The position numbers were made by a program, and so were the translations under genes. Source: Tridacna crocea (Eukaryota > Mollusca > Bivalvia > Cardiida > Cardiidae). Taken from it: a stretch of DNA of 64,000 bases. The stretch is from the NCBI GenBank assembly GCA_943736015.1, contig OX031071.1:13860119-13924118 (forward strand), in the 5' to 3' direction. The notes under the pieces are model-generated. The model made no database searches. It saw only the letters and a list, made by a program, of their open reading frames with translations, and was not told the DNA's origin. The stretch's first letter is position 1, and each line of letters begins with the position of its first letter. This document shows, in pieces, positions 1-9,446 of the stretch.

Positions 1-40
1 CAGGGTCATCAAAAGTAGGGATTGTGGGGTAATGAGTTAA
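1..40. mobile_element. MITE-A copy, partial (cut by window edge)
   Basis: One end of the palindromic TTAA-flanked MITE family: the terminal GGGTCATCAAAAGTAGGG-type block followed by GGGGTAATGAGTTAA. The central hairpin and other end lie outside the window. It sits in the intron just upstream of the first readable protease exon. Confidence 0.8.
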
Positions 41-83
41 ATTTATGTTTACACCGCAGTCATTTTTTGATGTTTTCTAACAG

Positions 84-256
84 GACAATGGTGTGGAGTT
101 TTCCAACTTTGATTGGTCAGCCAACAACACTAACGGAACTTTGATATTTCTCTTCATAAGTGCAAATGGCAAAAGGTCGGGATTTCCGACAGATTTTACT
201 GCATTTATTGCAGAAAACATATCAACTGAGTATGATATTGCCATAGCCTACTCCGG
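84..256 (+). CDS. M12B metalloprotease exon (middle of catalytic domain)
   Basis: An open stretch between a good acceptor (TTTTCTAACAG) and a good donor (GTACGT) encodes about 57 residues starting DNGVEFSNFDWSANN and ending TEYDIAIAYSG. The final part resembles the strand of reprolysin (ADAM/ADAMTS) domains that reads like 'HDxAxLFTG', just before the helix leading to the zinc site. It ends in phase 2 (two bases of a Gly codon), the same phase in which the next recognisable exon (9707) begins, so the two could splice directly. A normal M12B domain would need an intervening exon of about 40 residues carrying HExxH; I could not find one by eye in 257-9706. The assignment rests on fit to the strand, phase and downstream exons rather than on a unique motif. 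The upstream part of the gene lies outside the window. Confidence 0.6.
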
Positions 257-644
257 GTACGTGCTCCAATATGCTTCCACTTGTCTACTGTGTTGCTACC
301 TATTGTCAATACCTCCCTGTGTGTCTGTCTTGAGTCTGTTTCTGTCAATCTGTTTGTTTGCTTTTCTTTCTGTTCCTGTCCCCTCTGTGCTCTATCTTAT
401 TATGTCTCCATCTCTATTTCTATTTATCTACACTGTCTGTATTCCAATTCTTTCAGTCTCTATATCTCTCTCCTTCTCTGTCTTTTTCTCCTTTGTCTGT
501 CTCTGTTTCTTACTCATCTGTCCATCTCAGTATCTACTATCTGTGTTTACCCTTATCTCTGTATACCCCTAAGAATCTGTCTGTCAGTTTGTCAGTCTGT
601 TTGTCCCACACCTCTTTGCCCTCCATGCCGTTTGTCTGTTTAAC
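257..644. repeat. Pyrimidine-rich degenerate TCTG/TCTC tract in intron
   Basis: The + strand is dominated by TCTGT, TCTC and TTTCTG words directly after the exon donor. Long open frames on this strand are low-complexity artefacts (Ser/Leu/Cys/Phe-rich translations) with no domain resemblance. Confidence 0.75.
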
Positions 645-723
645 TTTTTAGCTTACCTGAGCACAACATGCTCAAGGGGAGCTTTTAGGATCACCCATGT
701 CCATTGTGCGTCGTCAACAATCC

Positions 724-953
724 TTCAACCCTTTCCCAAACGACAAACTTTTGGACTAGACCAAGTTGAAAGCATTTGCAGACGACAATTCAACTCTTGC
801 TGAAAAGATGATTTCTGTCTATAATAGGGTAGAAAACATTGTGGGAAAAGAAGAACATGCTGGTTACCAGCATTTTCTCCTTTTCCCACAATGTTTTCAA
901 AAGGCTGCTGTTCCACACCCGTAAAAACCAGGGATTGTTTGGGAAAGGGTTAA
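724..953. mobile_element. MITE-A copy (CCCAAAC-type ends)
   Basis: Ends CCCTTTCCCAAAC / GTTTGGGAAAGGG flanked by (T)TCAA and TTAA, with the GTGGGAAAA...TTTTCCCAC hairpin in the middle. Inserted into HINE-B. Confidence 0.85.
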
Positions 954-1023
954 ACATGAACTCCTCCTAAACCACTGGGCCAATTTGGATGAAACTTGGC
1001 TGGAATGTTCCTTTGGAGGTCCT

Positions 1024-2908
1024 TTTTATATGCCCGTCGAAGACGGGACGTATTATGGGATCACCCGTGGCCGGCGGGCGGGCGGGCGTCTGGGCGGGCG
1101 GGCGGCGTCCAGTTCTTTGTCCGGGGCATATCTCCAAAACTATTCTAGCTAGGGTTATGAAATTTCATGGGTGGATAGATCTCATAGAGGGGGAGTGCAG
1201 TGCGCAGTAATCATAACTCTTGCTGGCTTAATTTTTTGAGTTATTGCCCTTTGTTGTTTTCCATACTTGAATTTTGTCCGGGGCATATCTCCAAAATCAT
1301 ACTAGCTAGGGTTATGAAATTTCATGGGTGGATAGATCACATAGAGGGGGAGTGCAGTGCGCAGGAATCATAACTCTTGCTTGCTTAATTTTTTAGTTAT
1401 TGCCCTTTGTTGTTTTCCATGCTTGAATTTTGTCCGGGGCATATCTCCACAACTATACTACCTAGGGTTATGAAATTTCATGGGTGGATAGATCACATAG
1501 AGGGGGAGTGCAGTGCGCAGTAATTATAACTCTTGCTTGCTTAATTTTTTAGTTATTGCCCTTTGTTGTTTTCCATGCTTGAATTTTGTCCGGGGCATAT
1601 CTCCACAACTATACTACCTAGGGTTATGAAATTTCATGGGTGGATAGATCTCATGGAGGGGGAGTGCAGTGCGCAGGAATCATAACTCTTGCTCGCTTAA
1701 TTTTTGAGTTATTGCCCTTTGTTGTTTTTCATACTTGAATTTTGTCAGGTGAATATCTCCAAACTTATACTACCTACGGTTATGAAATTTCATTGGTGGA
1801 TAGATCTCATACAGCGGGAGTGCAGTGCAAAGGAATCATAACTCTTGCTTGCTTAATTTTTGAGTTATTGCCCTTTGTTGTTTTTCATACTTGAATTTTG
1901 TCCGGAGCATATCTCCACAACTATACTACCTAGGGTTATGAAATTTCATGGGTGGATAGATCTCATGGAGAGGGAGTGCAGTGCGCAGGAATCATAACTC
2001 TTGCTTGCTTAATTTTTGAGTTATTGCCCTTTGTTGTTTTTCATACTTGAATTTTGTCCGGAGCATATCTCCAAAACTGTACTAGCTAGGGTTATGAAAT
2101 TTCATGGGTGGATAGATCTCATAGAGGGGGAGTGCAGTGCGCAGGAATCATAAGTCTTGCTTGCTTAATTTTTGAGTTATTGCCCTTTGTTGTTTTTCAT
2201 ACTTAAATTTTGTCCGGAGCATATCTCCAGAAGTATTCTAGCAAGGGTTATGAAATTTCATGGGTGGATAGATCTCATTGAGGGGGAGTGCAGTGCGCAG
2301 GAATCATAACTCTTGCTTGTTTAATTTTTGAGTTATTGCCCTTTGTTGTTTTTCATACTTGAATTTTGTCAGGTGAATATCTCCAAAAATTATACTACCT
2401 ACGGTTATGAAATTTTATTGGTGGATAGATCTCATACAGCGGGAGTGCAGTGCACAGGAATCATAACTCTTGCTTGCTTAATTTTTGAGTTATTGCCCTT
2501 TGTTGTTTTTCATACTTGAATTTTGTCCGGAGCATATCTCCAAAACTATACTAGCTAGGGTTATGAAATTTCATGGCTGGATAGATCTCATGGAGGGGGA
2601 GTGCAGTGCACACAAATCATAACTCTTGCTTGCTTAATTTTTGAGTTATTGCCCTTTGTTGTTTTTCATAATTGAATTTTGTACGGAGCATATCTCCAAA
2701 ACTATACTAGCTAGGGTTATGAAATTTCATGGGTGGATAGATCTCATCAACGGTGAGTGCAGTGCACACGAATCATAACTGTTGGTGGCTTAATTTTTTA
2801 GTTATTGCCCTTTGTTGTTTTTCATAATTGAATTTTGTCCGATGCATGCCCCAGCTTTACAACTTGGGGTAAGACGGGCGTATCTTGCGACAATTTGCCG
2901 CTCTTGTT
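1024..2908 (+). mobile_element. HINE-A copy 1: element with about 11 tandem 157-bp units
   Basis: Starts with TATGCCCGTCGAAGACGGGA (hairpin CCCGTC-GAA-GACGGG), continues through a GC-rich GGCGGGCGG stretch, then about 11 direct repeats of a unit of about 157 bp (key words CATATCTCC, CTAGGGTTATGAAATTTCAT, GTGCAGTGC, TTATTGCCCTTTGTTG), and ends with a CCCCAG...CTTGGGG hairpin, GACGGGCGTATCTTGCGAC and CCGCTCTTGTT. The subterminal ATACGCCCGTC at the head is inverted in the tail (GACGGGCGTAT). This is the head/tandem-core/tail plan of bivalve 'pearl'/HINE-type rolling-circle derivatives. Short ORFs in the core (e.g. ending ECSAQ) are repeat-derived. Confidence 0.75.
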
Positions 2909-4078
2909 AAAGATTGTTCACAGAAATTGACTTTATCAAGAACTGGAATTTTCTTAGAAATTCTATTAAAATATTCTCCTCTGAAACCACTGGCCAGATT
3001 TTCAAATAATTTCACAGAGATGTTCCTCAGGTGATCCTTTTCAAATAGTGTTTGGGAAGTTTTGACCCGTCAACAACCATGGCTCTTGTGACTGGGGGCT
3101 ACATGCACTATAGGGAAATGAAGAAATTCTTAAAAAATTTGTCTTCTCTGAAATGGCTGGTCAGATTTTCAAATAACTACATAGAAATATTCCTTAGGTG
3201 ACCTTTTTCAAAAACTATTGGGGGTTGAGGGAGAGTCACCGAGGGGCGTCACTTGCACTATACGGATGTGCAGAAATTCTTAAGAATTCTTCTTCTCTGA
3301 AAGCGCAGGTCAGGTTTTAAAAAAAATTCACAGAAATGTTTCTAGAGTGATCCTTTTGCACAAATTGTTCGAGAACTTTTGATCCATCAAGAAACAGGGC
3401 TCTGATGGCTGTGGGCTATTTACACTATACAGACATGAAGAAATTCTTAAATATTCTTCTTCTATTGAAACTGCTGGTCAGATTTTGGAATGATTTCACA
3501 GAAATGTTCCAAGGGTGACCCTTTTCAAAATTTGTAAGGGAAATTTTTATCCATTGAAAAACCACAGCCTATTGTCGGCATAAGCATGTGGTGCTCTTGT
3601 TCGACTTACGTTTTTATTCACGGTGGAGCATGTGCTCTGCTTCAAGAAATTGTCCTTGGGTGAACTTTTTCGAAAAATTTATTTGCAGAATTCTGATTCA
3701 TCAAAATCATTGCTGTGGTGATAATTTTAGGGGTGACAGAATGAAATGACTTTTACAGGTGACCTTTTCAAACTGACTTGGCAAAATAATAATTTTGTTT
3801 CCAAAGTTTCAATACCTAGAAAAAATTGGCTAAAGTCCTCTCAAAAATCCAAGTAAGCGATCCAGGGCCATCTTGGCAGATGGCCCTCTTGTTTTATGGT
3901 CATAAGAATACATAAATAAGCTAAAACAGGTAGGTAATAGAAGCTGATAACATAAGTCCTTTGATAATGTTAAAACTGATTCATGGCAATAGTTTTTATG
4001 TTTGTCTTCCTGTTTGCCCAACTGCCAGCCTACACATACTTACAAGGCTTCTCAGCAGAATTAACTGGACCTGATCCT

Positions 4079-4305
4079 ATTAACTCTTTACCAAACGACA
4101 ATGTTTTAAGCTTGTCCAAATTGAAAGCATCTGCAGACGACAAACTAAAAGTGAATGAAAATTTGAAATTTGTTTTTTGAAGGGTAGAAAACATAGTGGG
4201 AAAAGGAGAAAATGCTGGTACCAGCATTTTCTACTTTTCCCACAATGTTTTCTCAAGGCTTCTTTCTCAAGGTCATTAAAAGTAAGCATTTTGTGATAAT
4301 GGTTT
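4079..4305. mobile_element. MITE-A copy
   Basis: TTAACTCTTTACCAAACGAC end, central AGGAGAAAATGCTGGTACCAGC hairpin and a decayed far end (GATAATGGTTTGAGC). Confidence 0.8.
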
Positions 4306-4706
4306 GAGCAGATTTTGTATTCCGAATCTATGACATGTTAACACATGTTAACCAGCTTAGTGCAGCCTGTTACTATACAAACCTCCTCCTATTCAACTTT
4401 ATCCAGTTGATATTTCAGGCTCTTACAAAAATTATCCCATACAAAATCACTATACTCAAGGATAGGCCTGAAAAATGAAAAGTAAATAATTAGGTTGGAA
4501 AGAAGATCGAGACACATTTTAGATGCCGCATGATTCCAATACTTTTCTAGGCTTTTTCAATACATTTACTAACATGAATATCCCAACACCCATCATTAGA
4601 GAGAAAGAGTCCCAAGTGTTTATGGCTGGTAAAAGACAATATTTCTCACTATATTTGACATAAAGATTGCTGGGTGATTTGGCTTGGAACGTTTACGAGA
4701 TATTAC

Positions 4707-4964
4707 TTAAGATTCAGACTTAGATGGATTAAACTTGACCAACCACTTCTGAGCCCATTGATCAATCTTGTTGATGTCTGATTGTAAAACTGTTCCAACA
4801 CCTACAACCATTGACAAGCTGGTATCTTCAGCAAACAGGTTAATATTAGCCTGGATATCATCTACTATATTATTGATGTAATCTAAAAATAAGAGAGGTT
4901 CGAGTATAAAACCTTGAGGGACACCTGCCTGTACAAGACTTAGAGTTGAAATACCGCTAGGCAA
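4707..4964 (-). pseudogene. Non-LTR retrotransposon reverse transcriptase fragment
   Basis: The minus strand encodes 85 residues colinear with the palm domain of LINE reverse transcriptases: VQAGVPQGFILEPLLFLDYI, then NLFAEDTSLSM, then KIDQWAQKWLVKFNPSKSES. Family consensus would read GVPQGSxLGPLLFLxYxND and FADDT; here Gly-Pro is changed to Glu-Pro, the 'ND' is lost, and the catalytic aspartate pair reads E-D. The frame opens and closes within about 260 bp with no rest of ORF2 around it. It is a dead, truncated copy in the protease intron, opposite to the host gene. Confidence 0.8.
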
Positions 4965-5040
4965 ATGATGATATCCAGGCTATTGTTCTATGATAGACTT
5001 ATAGAGCTTCAAAGGTTGGCTTGCTTGCGTCATTTCTTGC

Positions 5041-5268
5041 TTAACCCATTAACCCCTAATTCCTATTTTTGACCACCCTGAGAAAGAAGTCTTAAGAAAA
5101 ACATTGTGGGAAAAGGAGAAAATGCTGGTAACCAGCATTTTCTCCTTTTTCCCCTACAGTGTTTTCTACAAAACAACTTTCAAATTTTCAGTCACTTTTA
5201 CTTTTTCGTCTGCACACATGCTTTCGATTTGGACAAACCTAAAATTTTGTTGTTTGGTAATGAGTTAA
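5041..5268. mobile_element. MITE-A copy
   Basis: Complete, TTAA at both ends, intact central hairpin. Confidence 0.85.
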
Positions 5269-5483
5269 GATACATGCTTCCTTATTGCAGGTCCTTGTTG
5301 ACTACAGGTAATTCTACTACATCTTACAGCTTTTGGTATTTGGTCTAATTATACTTACTAGATATGACTTTGTAAGATGTTTGTTGCAACGTATGCACTT
5401 GTAATAAGCAAGAACCTGCCTCAAACAAGCAAGTTTTGAATGTCCCTGAGTTGATTATTTTTACACAAGTTTGACTATAATGT

Positions 5484-5712
5484 TTAACCCATTACCAAAC
5501 GACAAAATTTTAGACTGGTCCAAATTGAAAGCATTTGCAGACAACAAAATAAAAGTGACTGAAAATTTGAAATTTGTTTTGTGAAGGGTAGAAAACATTG
5601 TGGGAAAAGGAGAAAATGCTGGTTACCAGCATTTTCTCCTTTTCCCACAATGTTTTCTAAAGGCTTCATTCTGAGGGGCGTCAAAAGTAGGGATTGTGTG
5701 GTAATGGGTTAA
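5484..5712. mobile_element. MITE-A copy, intact hairpin
   Basis: Complete 229-bp copy from TTAACCCATTACCAAACGAC to GTGTGGTAATGGGTTAA with a perfect 33-bp-arm hairpin; a good type copy for the family. Confidence 0.9.
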
Positions 5713-5902
5713 TTTTAGCAACTGTACACCGAAACAGTGTGTGTAGTGCAGAAAAAAGGGAACAAGGCTTGAACTATGCTGTTTTTGGTTGGGATATACC
5801 GGTATATCTTTTCAGCAGGATCCTTGGACTGGAGTATGAATCGTTTTTCATATTTGAAATCAACATATCGATCTGAGTCAGCACGCTCTGAAAAATTTGA
5901 TT

Positions 5903-6131
5903 TTAACCCTTTACCAAACAATCCCTGGTTTTTACGACCCTGAGATAAAAGCCTTTTGAAAACATTGTCGGAAAAGGAGACAATGCTGGTTATCAGCATT
6001 GTCTCCTTTTTCCGAAATGTTTTCTGTCCTGCTTGAAACAAATTTCAATTTCTGAGTCGTGTTTATTTTGTCATCTGCAAGTGCTTTTAATTTGGACCGG
6101 TCTAAAATTTTGCCGTTTTGGAAAGGGTTAA
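5903..6131. mobile_element. MITE-A copy
   Basis: TTAACCCTTTACCAAACAAT end, hairpin with both arms changed (GTCGGAAAAGGAGACAATGC type), TTAA at both ends. Confidence 0.85.
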
Positions 6132-6187
6132 TCTACAATAGAAAACAAGTTATACCACATTCTCTTGCAGAACATAACATCTGTTGT

Positions 6188-6416
6188 TTAACCTTTTACC
6201 AAACAATCCCTGGATTTTATGACCCCTAGGTAGAAGCCTTTTGAAAACATTGTCGGAAAAGAAGAAAATGCTGGTAACCCCTATTTTCTGCTTTTCCCAA
6301 AATGTTTTCTGTCCTGTTGGAAACAAGTTTCAATTTTTGAGTTACATCTAATTTGTCATCTGCAAGTGGTTTCAATTTGGACCAGTCTAAAATTTTGTCC
6401 TTTGGTAAAGCATTAA
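6188..6416. mobile_element. MITE-A copy
   Basis: Same plan as the copy ending at 6131, about 57 bp further on; hairpin arms partly mismatched. Confidence 0.8.
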
Positions 6417-6702
6417 AAAATACAGAAAAAAAGGTGGACATTCATACCTCAAAGTTCATACCATTTACAGTGTAAGTGAGACTCACTGACCCTTTGCAGA
6501 CTGTGGATCAAGATCAGACTCCACACAATGTGCAGCATGTTCCTAGCTCCACATGTCAGATCAAAAGAAATTTCTTCCTCCTAGAATTATTTTGAGCATA
6601 GCATTACTATTATATACTATCAAAAGTTACCATAGTTATTTAGTAGGATAAAGGGGGAACCTTATTGTAACTACATCTCACAGAGTCGTGGGTGCAGGGT
6701 AT
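6417..6702. repeat. PAL-D relic and unclassified intron
   Basis: Contains GTGAGACTCACTGACC and a decayed GATCAAGATCAGACT palindrome half of the PAL-D family near 6500-6550. The remainder shows nothing recognisable. Confidence 0.5.
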
Positions 6703-6930
6703 TTAACCCTTTACCCCATAAGGCATTTCTATGGTATCTCTGATTGACCCTAAATAACAGCAAGGATGAAGCTGTTTCTTATGTGTATATGACACCTTTT
6801 GATAGCATAGAAAACATTGTGGCAAAAGGTGAAATTGCTCGTCACAAGCAATTTTACCTTTTGTGACTATGTTTTCCAAAATGCTCCTACAAGCAATGCG
6901 TAGAAATGAGTATCTATGGAGTAGACGGTT
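6703..6930. mobile_element. MITE-B copy
   Basis: TTAACCCTTTACCCCATAAG end and GTATCTATGGAGTAGACGG at the other. The central hairpin is the B form (GGCAAAAGGTGAAATTGCTC) instead of the A form. Confidence 0.8.
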
Positions 6931-6976
6931 AGGATATTTCCCAAAACATATCATTTCTTTTACTTTGAGTGATAAT

Positions 6977-7181
6977 TGTTACGACAGACCACTCCTTCCT
7001 GCATGGTATACTCCCGATTTAAATACAATACCTGGCTACTGCGTCAGGGAGATATCTCTTTGGCTCAGTGGTTAGGGTATTGGCTTTGCGTCCGGGAGTT
7101 CGAAGTTCGAATCCCGCTCCGATCCATATTTCTGCCATGCATTTATTCATTTGTTTCTTTGTTACGGACTTCGTTCGTAAG
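6977..7181 (+). repeat. 5' LTR of the TRIM, with tRNA-like A and B boxes
   Basis: TGTTACGACAGACCACTCC start; A box at about 7067-7077, B box at about 7114-7124; ends TTACGGACTTCGTTCGTAAG. Nearly identical to 7299-7503, and homologous to the solo copy at 36208-36414 and the decayed copy at 15701-15912. Confidence 0.85.
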
Positions 7182-7182
7182 A

Positions 7183-7200
7183 TGGGGGCTCGTCCGGGAT
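7183..7200 (+). other. Primer-binding site matching tRNA-Pro
   Basis: TGGGGGCTCGTCCGGGAT, the 18-nt primer-binding site known for tRNA-Pro-primed retroelements, one base after the 5' LTR. Confidence 0.9.
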
Positions 7201-7287
7201 TGGCCATTGAGCCATAAATCCCATTTGTTGTCCAAAATCGGACTTCCTGCCTAATAAGGCTTTGAGTCATCAATAAATGATGACTTT

Positions 7288-7298
7288 AAGAGGGGGTG
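7288..7298 (+). other. Polypurine tract
   Basis: AAGAGGGGGTG immediately before the 3' LTR, where plus-strand priming is expected. Confidence 0.75.
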
Positions 7299-7503
7299 TG
7301 TTACGACAGACCACTCCTTCCTGCATGGTATACTCCCGATTTAAATACAATACCTGGCTACTGCGTCAGGGAGATATCTCTTTGGCTCAGTGGTTAGGGT
7401 ATTGGCTTTGCGTCCGGGAGTTCGGAGTTCGAATCCCGCTCCGATCCATATTTCTGCCATGCATTTATTCATTTGTTTCTTTGTTACGGACTTCGTTCGT
7501 AAG
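7299..7503 (+). repeat. 3' LTR of the TRIM
   Basis: Same 205-bp sequence as the 5' LTR apart from one A/G difference, followed by ATAAT matching the upstream flank. Confidence 0.85.
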
Positions 7504-7697
7504 ATAATACATATAATAGACTAGTGTCTTTTAAAAAAAAAATGTCCCAACTGAAAGCATTTGCAGAAAACATATAAACTGAAATGATGTAATTTGTCTT
7601 TGGATGGTAGAAACACATGGTGGGAAAGGGGGAAAATGTTGTTTACCAGCATTTTTTCCTTTTCTCACAGTGTTTCCAAAGTTCTTACTCCGGATCA

Positions 7698-8528
7698 TTA
7701 AGGTAAGACCTGTGTAATGGAAAACAGCTATTTCCACTAAAATATCATCCTGCAAAATTAGCTATAATTAAAAATGAGTATTATTGAACTACTTTCACCA
7801 ATTCATTTTTTCCATTTTTTTCCTTTTTTGAATTATCATTTATAAATCTAAAACCACTATATTCTCATTTCAGAAAGAGATAATAATTACCTCCCTTTTC
7901 AGAAAACTAACAAAACTAACAAAAGTATCAAGAAATAATTTCAAGATAGACATAAAGGAAATTTCTGATCCGTTAGAAATGTGCAAAAACATTATTTCTG
8001 CATAAATCCTTATTTATCCTTATCAGGGACGTAGGAAGCAATTTTGGATTGGGGGGGGCCAAACTTTTCAGGATTGGCTTGTCCCGATTTGACATATAGT
8101 GTGTTTCGTTATGTAGTGAGAAATAACCCACCTACTAATACTAGGGACCGAAATAGAAGGAAATTTGTTCAACAGTGTGGTGAATTATGAGATTTGGGAA
8201 AAAAAAACCCCAGAAAATCACACTGAATGAAATGTGATGTCGAAAATTGTTTGGTGTATGTCAGATAACAATGGATGAAAAAATTCTGTGGCTCTTTTCC
8301 GTTTGTTTAGAACTATATTAATTTGTTTGAAATTTTCTATCAGTGTATTGCATTAAGTTACTCTGACATATTATTTCATCCTCCTTATATACGACGATTG
8401 TCTAGCAATATTTGGCCAAACACTGTCATTTCACTGGTGATCAAATTATTGGGGGGGCCTGGCCCCCCCTGTTCCTACGGCCCTGCTTATGTATCAACGA
8501 ATTAGAATTTACACATGTCTTACCTTAA
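7698..8528. mobile_element. MITE-G copy, itself interrupted
   Basis: TTAA|GGTAAGACCTGTGTAATGG at one end and ACATGTCTTACC|TTAA at the other. The body matches the inverted copy at 35018-35370. A 462-bp element (8024-8485) interrupts it. The TTAA flanks place it with TTAA-targeting DNA transposons (piggyBac or Kolobok type), but no transposase is present. Confidence 0.8.
8024..8485. mobile_element. CAGGG...CCCTG non-autonomous DNA transposon
   Basis: Ends CAGGGACGTAGGAA and TTCCTACGGCCCTG are inverted copies with one mismatch. Subterminal G/C runs (GGGGGGGG CCA and CCTGGCCCCCCC) are also inverted. CTTAT is duplicated on both sides (8019-8023, 8486-8490). The uninterrupted site is visible in the homologous MITE-G at 35018-35370. 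Ends are hAT-like, but the 5-bp duplication is short for hAT, so superfamily is left open. Confidence 0.8.
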
Positions 8529-8555
8529 AAGCATGTTTGTTTGGTAAAGGGTTAA

Positions 8556-8655
8556 ACCTTAGGCTGCTAAGTGTGACTCACTGACCTTATTTGCAGACTT
8601 TGTAGATCAAGATCAGACTAAACATAACATGCAGTCTGATCTTGAATCAACAAAA
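8556..8655. repeat. PAL-D hairpin element
   Basis: GTAGATCAAGATCAGACT and its inverse AGTCTGATCTTGAATC around an ACATAACATGC loop. Confidence 0.65.
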
Positions 8656-8796
8656 TCCGATTGGGAGGTTTTATTCCTCAAAACATGACTTTGAAATAGA
8701 AATACATGGGTTTTCACTATGGAACTGAAGATCTTAGTTTTAGTTATTTCGCAAGATAAATATTGATAGATATGATCATCAAAGGACGGAAGACAT

Positions 8797-9006
8797 TTAA
8801 CTCTTTACCACACTAGAAAATTTTAGACTGCTCCAAATTGAAAGCATTTACAGATGACAAAAATAAAGGTGACTAAACAATAGAAATTTGTTCGGGGAAG
8901 GGTAGAAAACACTGTGGTTACCAGCATTTTCTCCTTTTCCCATAGTGTTTTCCAAAGGCTTCTTTCTCAGGGCATCAAGGGTAGGGATTTAGTGGTAATG
9001 GGTTAA
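8797..9006. mobile_element. MITE-A copy with damaged hairpin
   Basis: TTAA at both ends; about 20 bp of one hairpin arm is missing (GAAAACACTGTGGTTACCAGC). Confidence 0.8.
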
Positions 9007-9109
9007 TCTTTACCCTGCTAAATAACTAAACTGTTAATGTCAGTTTGATTGAAGAAACTCAAACACTGCTATTTCAAAGACATTTCTTTGGGACGAACAC
9101 CTCCTTAAG

Positions 9110-9172
9110 GGACAGTGTAGATCCAAGATCAGTCTGCATGTTTTGTGCAGTCTGATCTTGATCTATACTTTC
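9110..9172. repeat. PAL-D hairpin element
   Basis: GGACAGTGTAGATCCAAGAT and inverse around TGCATGTTTTGTGCA. Confidence 0.65.
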
Positions 9173-9210
9173 TGCATATTGTCTTTGAGTCAAGCTCAGC
9201 AGCTCAAGTG

Positions 9211-9446
9211 TTAACCCATTACCACACAATCCCTACTTTTGAAGCCCCTGTGAAAGAAGCCTTTAGAAAACATTGTGGAAAAAGGAGAAAATGCTGGCAA
9301 CCAGCATTTTCTCCTTTTCCCACAATGTTTTCTACCCTTCACAAAACAAATTTCAAATTTTCAGTCAATTTAATTTTGTTGTCTGCAATTCCTTTCAATT
9401 TTGACAAACCTAAAATTTTCTTGTTTGGTAATGGGATAATAAATGG
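9211..9446. mobile_element. MITE-A copy, first of a tandem pair
   Basis: 236-bp unit consisting of a MITE-A plus the flank GATAATAAATGG. It is repeated immediately downstream with about three base differences. Confidence 0.85.

Larger units (their letters stand above)
645..3893 (+). mobile_element. HINE-B: Helentron-like non-autonomous element, interrupted
   Basis: The 5' end TTTTTAGCTTACCTGAGC carries a TGAGCA/TGCTCA hairpin. The 3' end near 3863-3893 carries a GGGCCATC...GATGGCCC hairpin followed by CTCTTGTTTT. The body contains loose repeats of a block around 'CTCCTCTGAAACCACTGG...CACAGAAATGTTCC'. Two younger elements interrupt it: a MITE-A (724-953) and a HINE-A (1024-2908); joining across the latter restores a T-rich run followed by 'CAAAGATTGTTCACAG'. 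Hairpin-plus-CTCTTGTT ends are shared with HINE-A and fit the non-autonomous Helitron/Helentron type; no transposase is present. Copies of the body occur near 16430-16760. Confidence 0.6.
6977..7503 (+). mobile_element. Miniature LTR retrotransposon (TRIM) with tRNA-like LTRs
   Basis: A complete non-coding LTR element of 527 bp: LTR 6977-7181, primer-binding site 7183-7200, 117-bp internal segment with no ORF, purine tract 7288-7298, LTR 7299-7503. The LTRs begin TGTTACGACAG and differ from each other at one position that I can see (A/G before TTCGAATCCC), so the insertion is young. The flanks duplicate ATAAT (6972-6976 and 7504-7508), or TAAT if the final A belongs to the LTR. Each LTR contains a polymerase III-like A box (TGGCTCAGTGG) and B box (GTTCGAATCCC), as in a tRNA or tRNA-derived SINE. 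The LTR does not end in the usual CA. Gag-Pol must come from an unknown autonomous partner. Confidence 0.85.
7531..8553. mobile_element. MITE-A copy split by a MITE-G insertion
   Basis: The left part (to about 7701) has the GTCC...GAAAGCATTTGCAG flank and hairpin. The right terminus (GTTTGTTTGGTAAAGGGTTAA) reappears at 8533-8553. The gap is filled exactly by MITE-G, duplicated at the TTAA of the ATCATTAA motif. The outer left end is eroded. Confidence 0.75.

Noticed and set aside
281-651. Overlapping Ser/Leu/Cys-rich ORFs after the first exon
   Set aside because: They lie in a degenerate TCTG/TCTC tract and shift between frames without domain resemblance.
7061-7135. A functional tRNA gene (A and B boxes, GTTCGAATCCC)
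   Set aside because: The same sequence is in three or four copies inside repeats with LTR features, and it does not fold into a full cloverleaf by eye.
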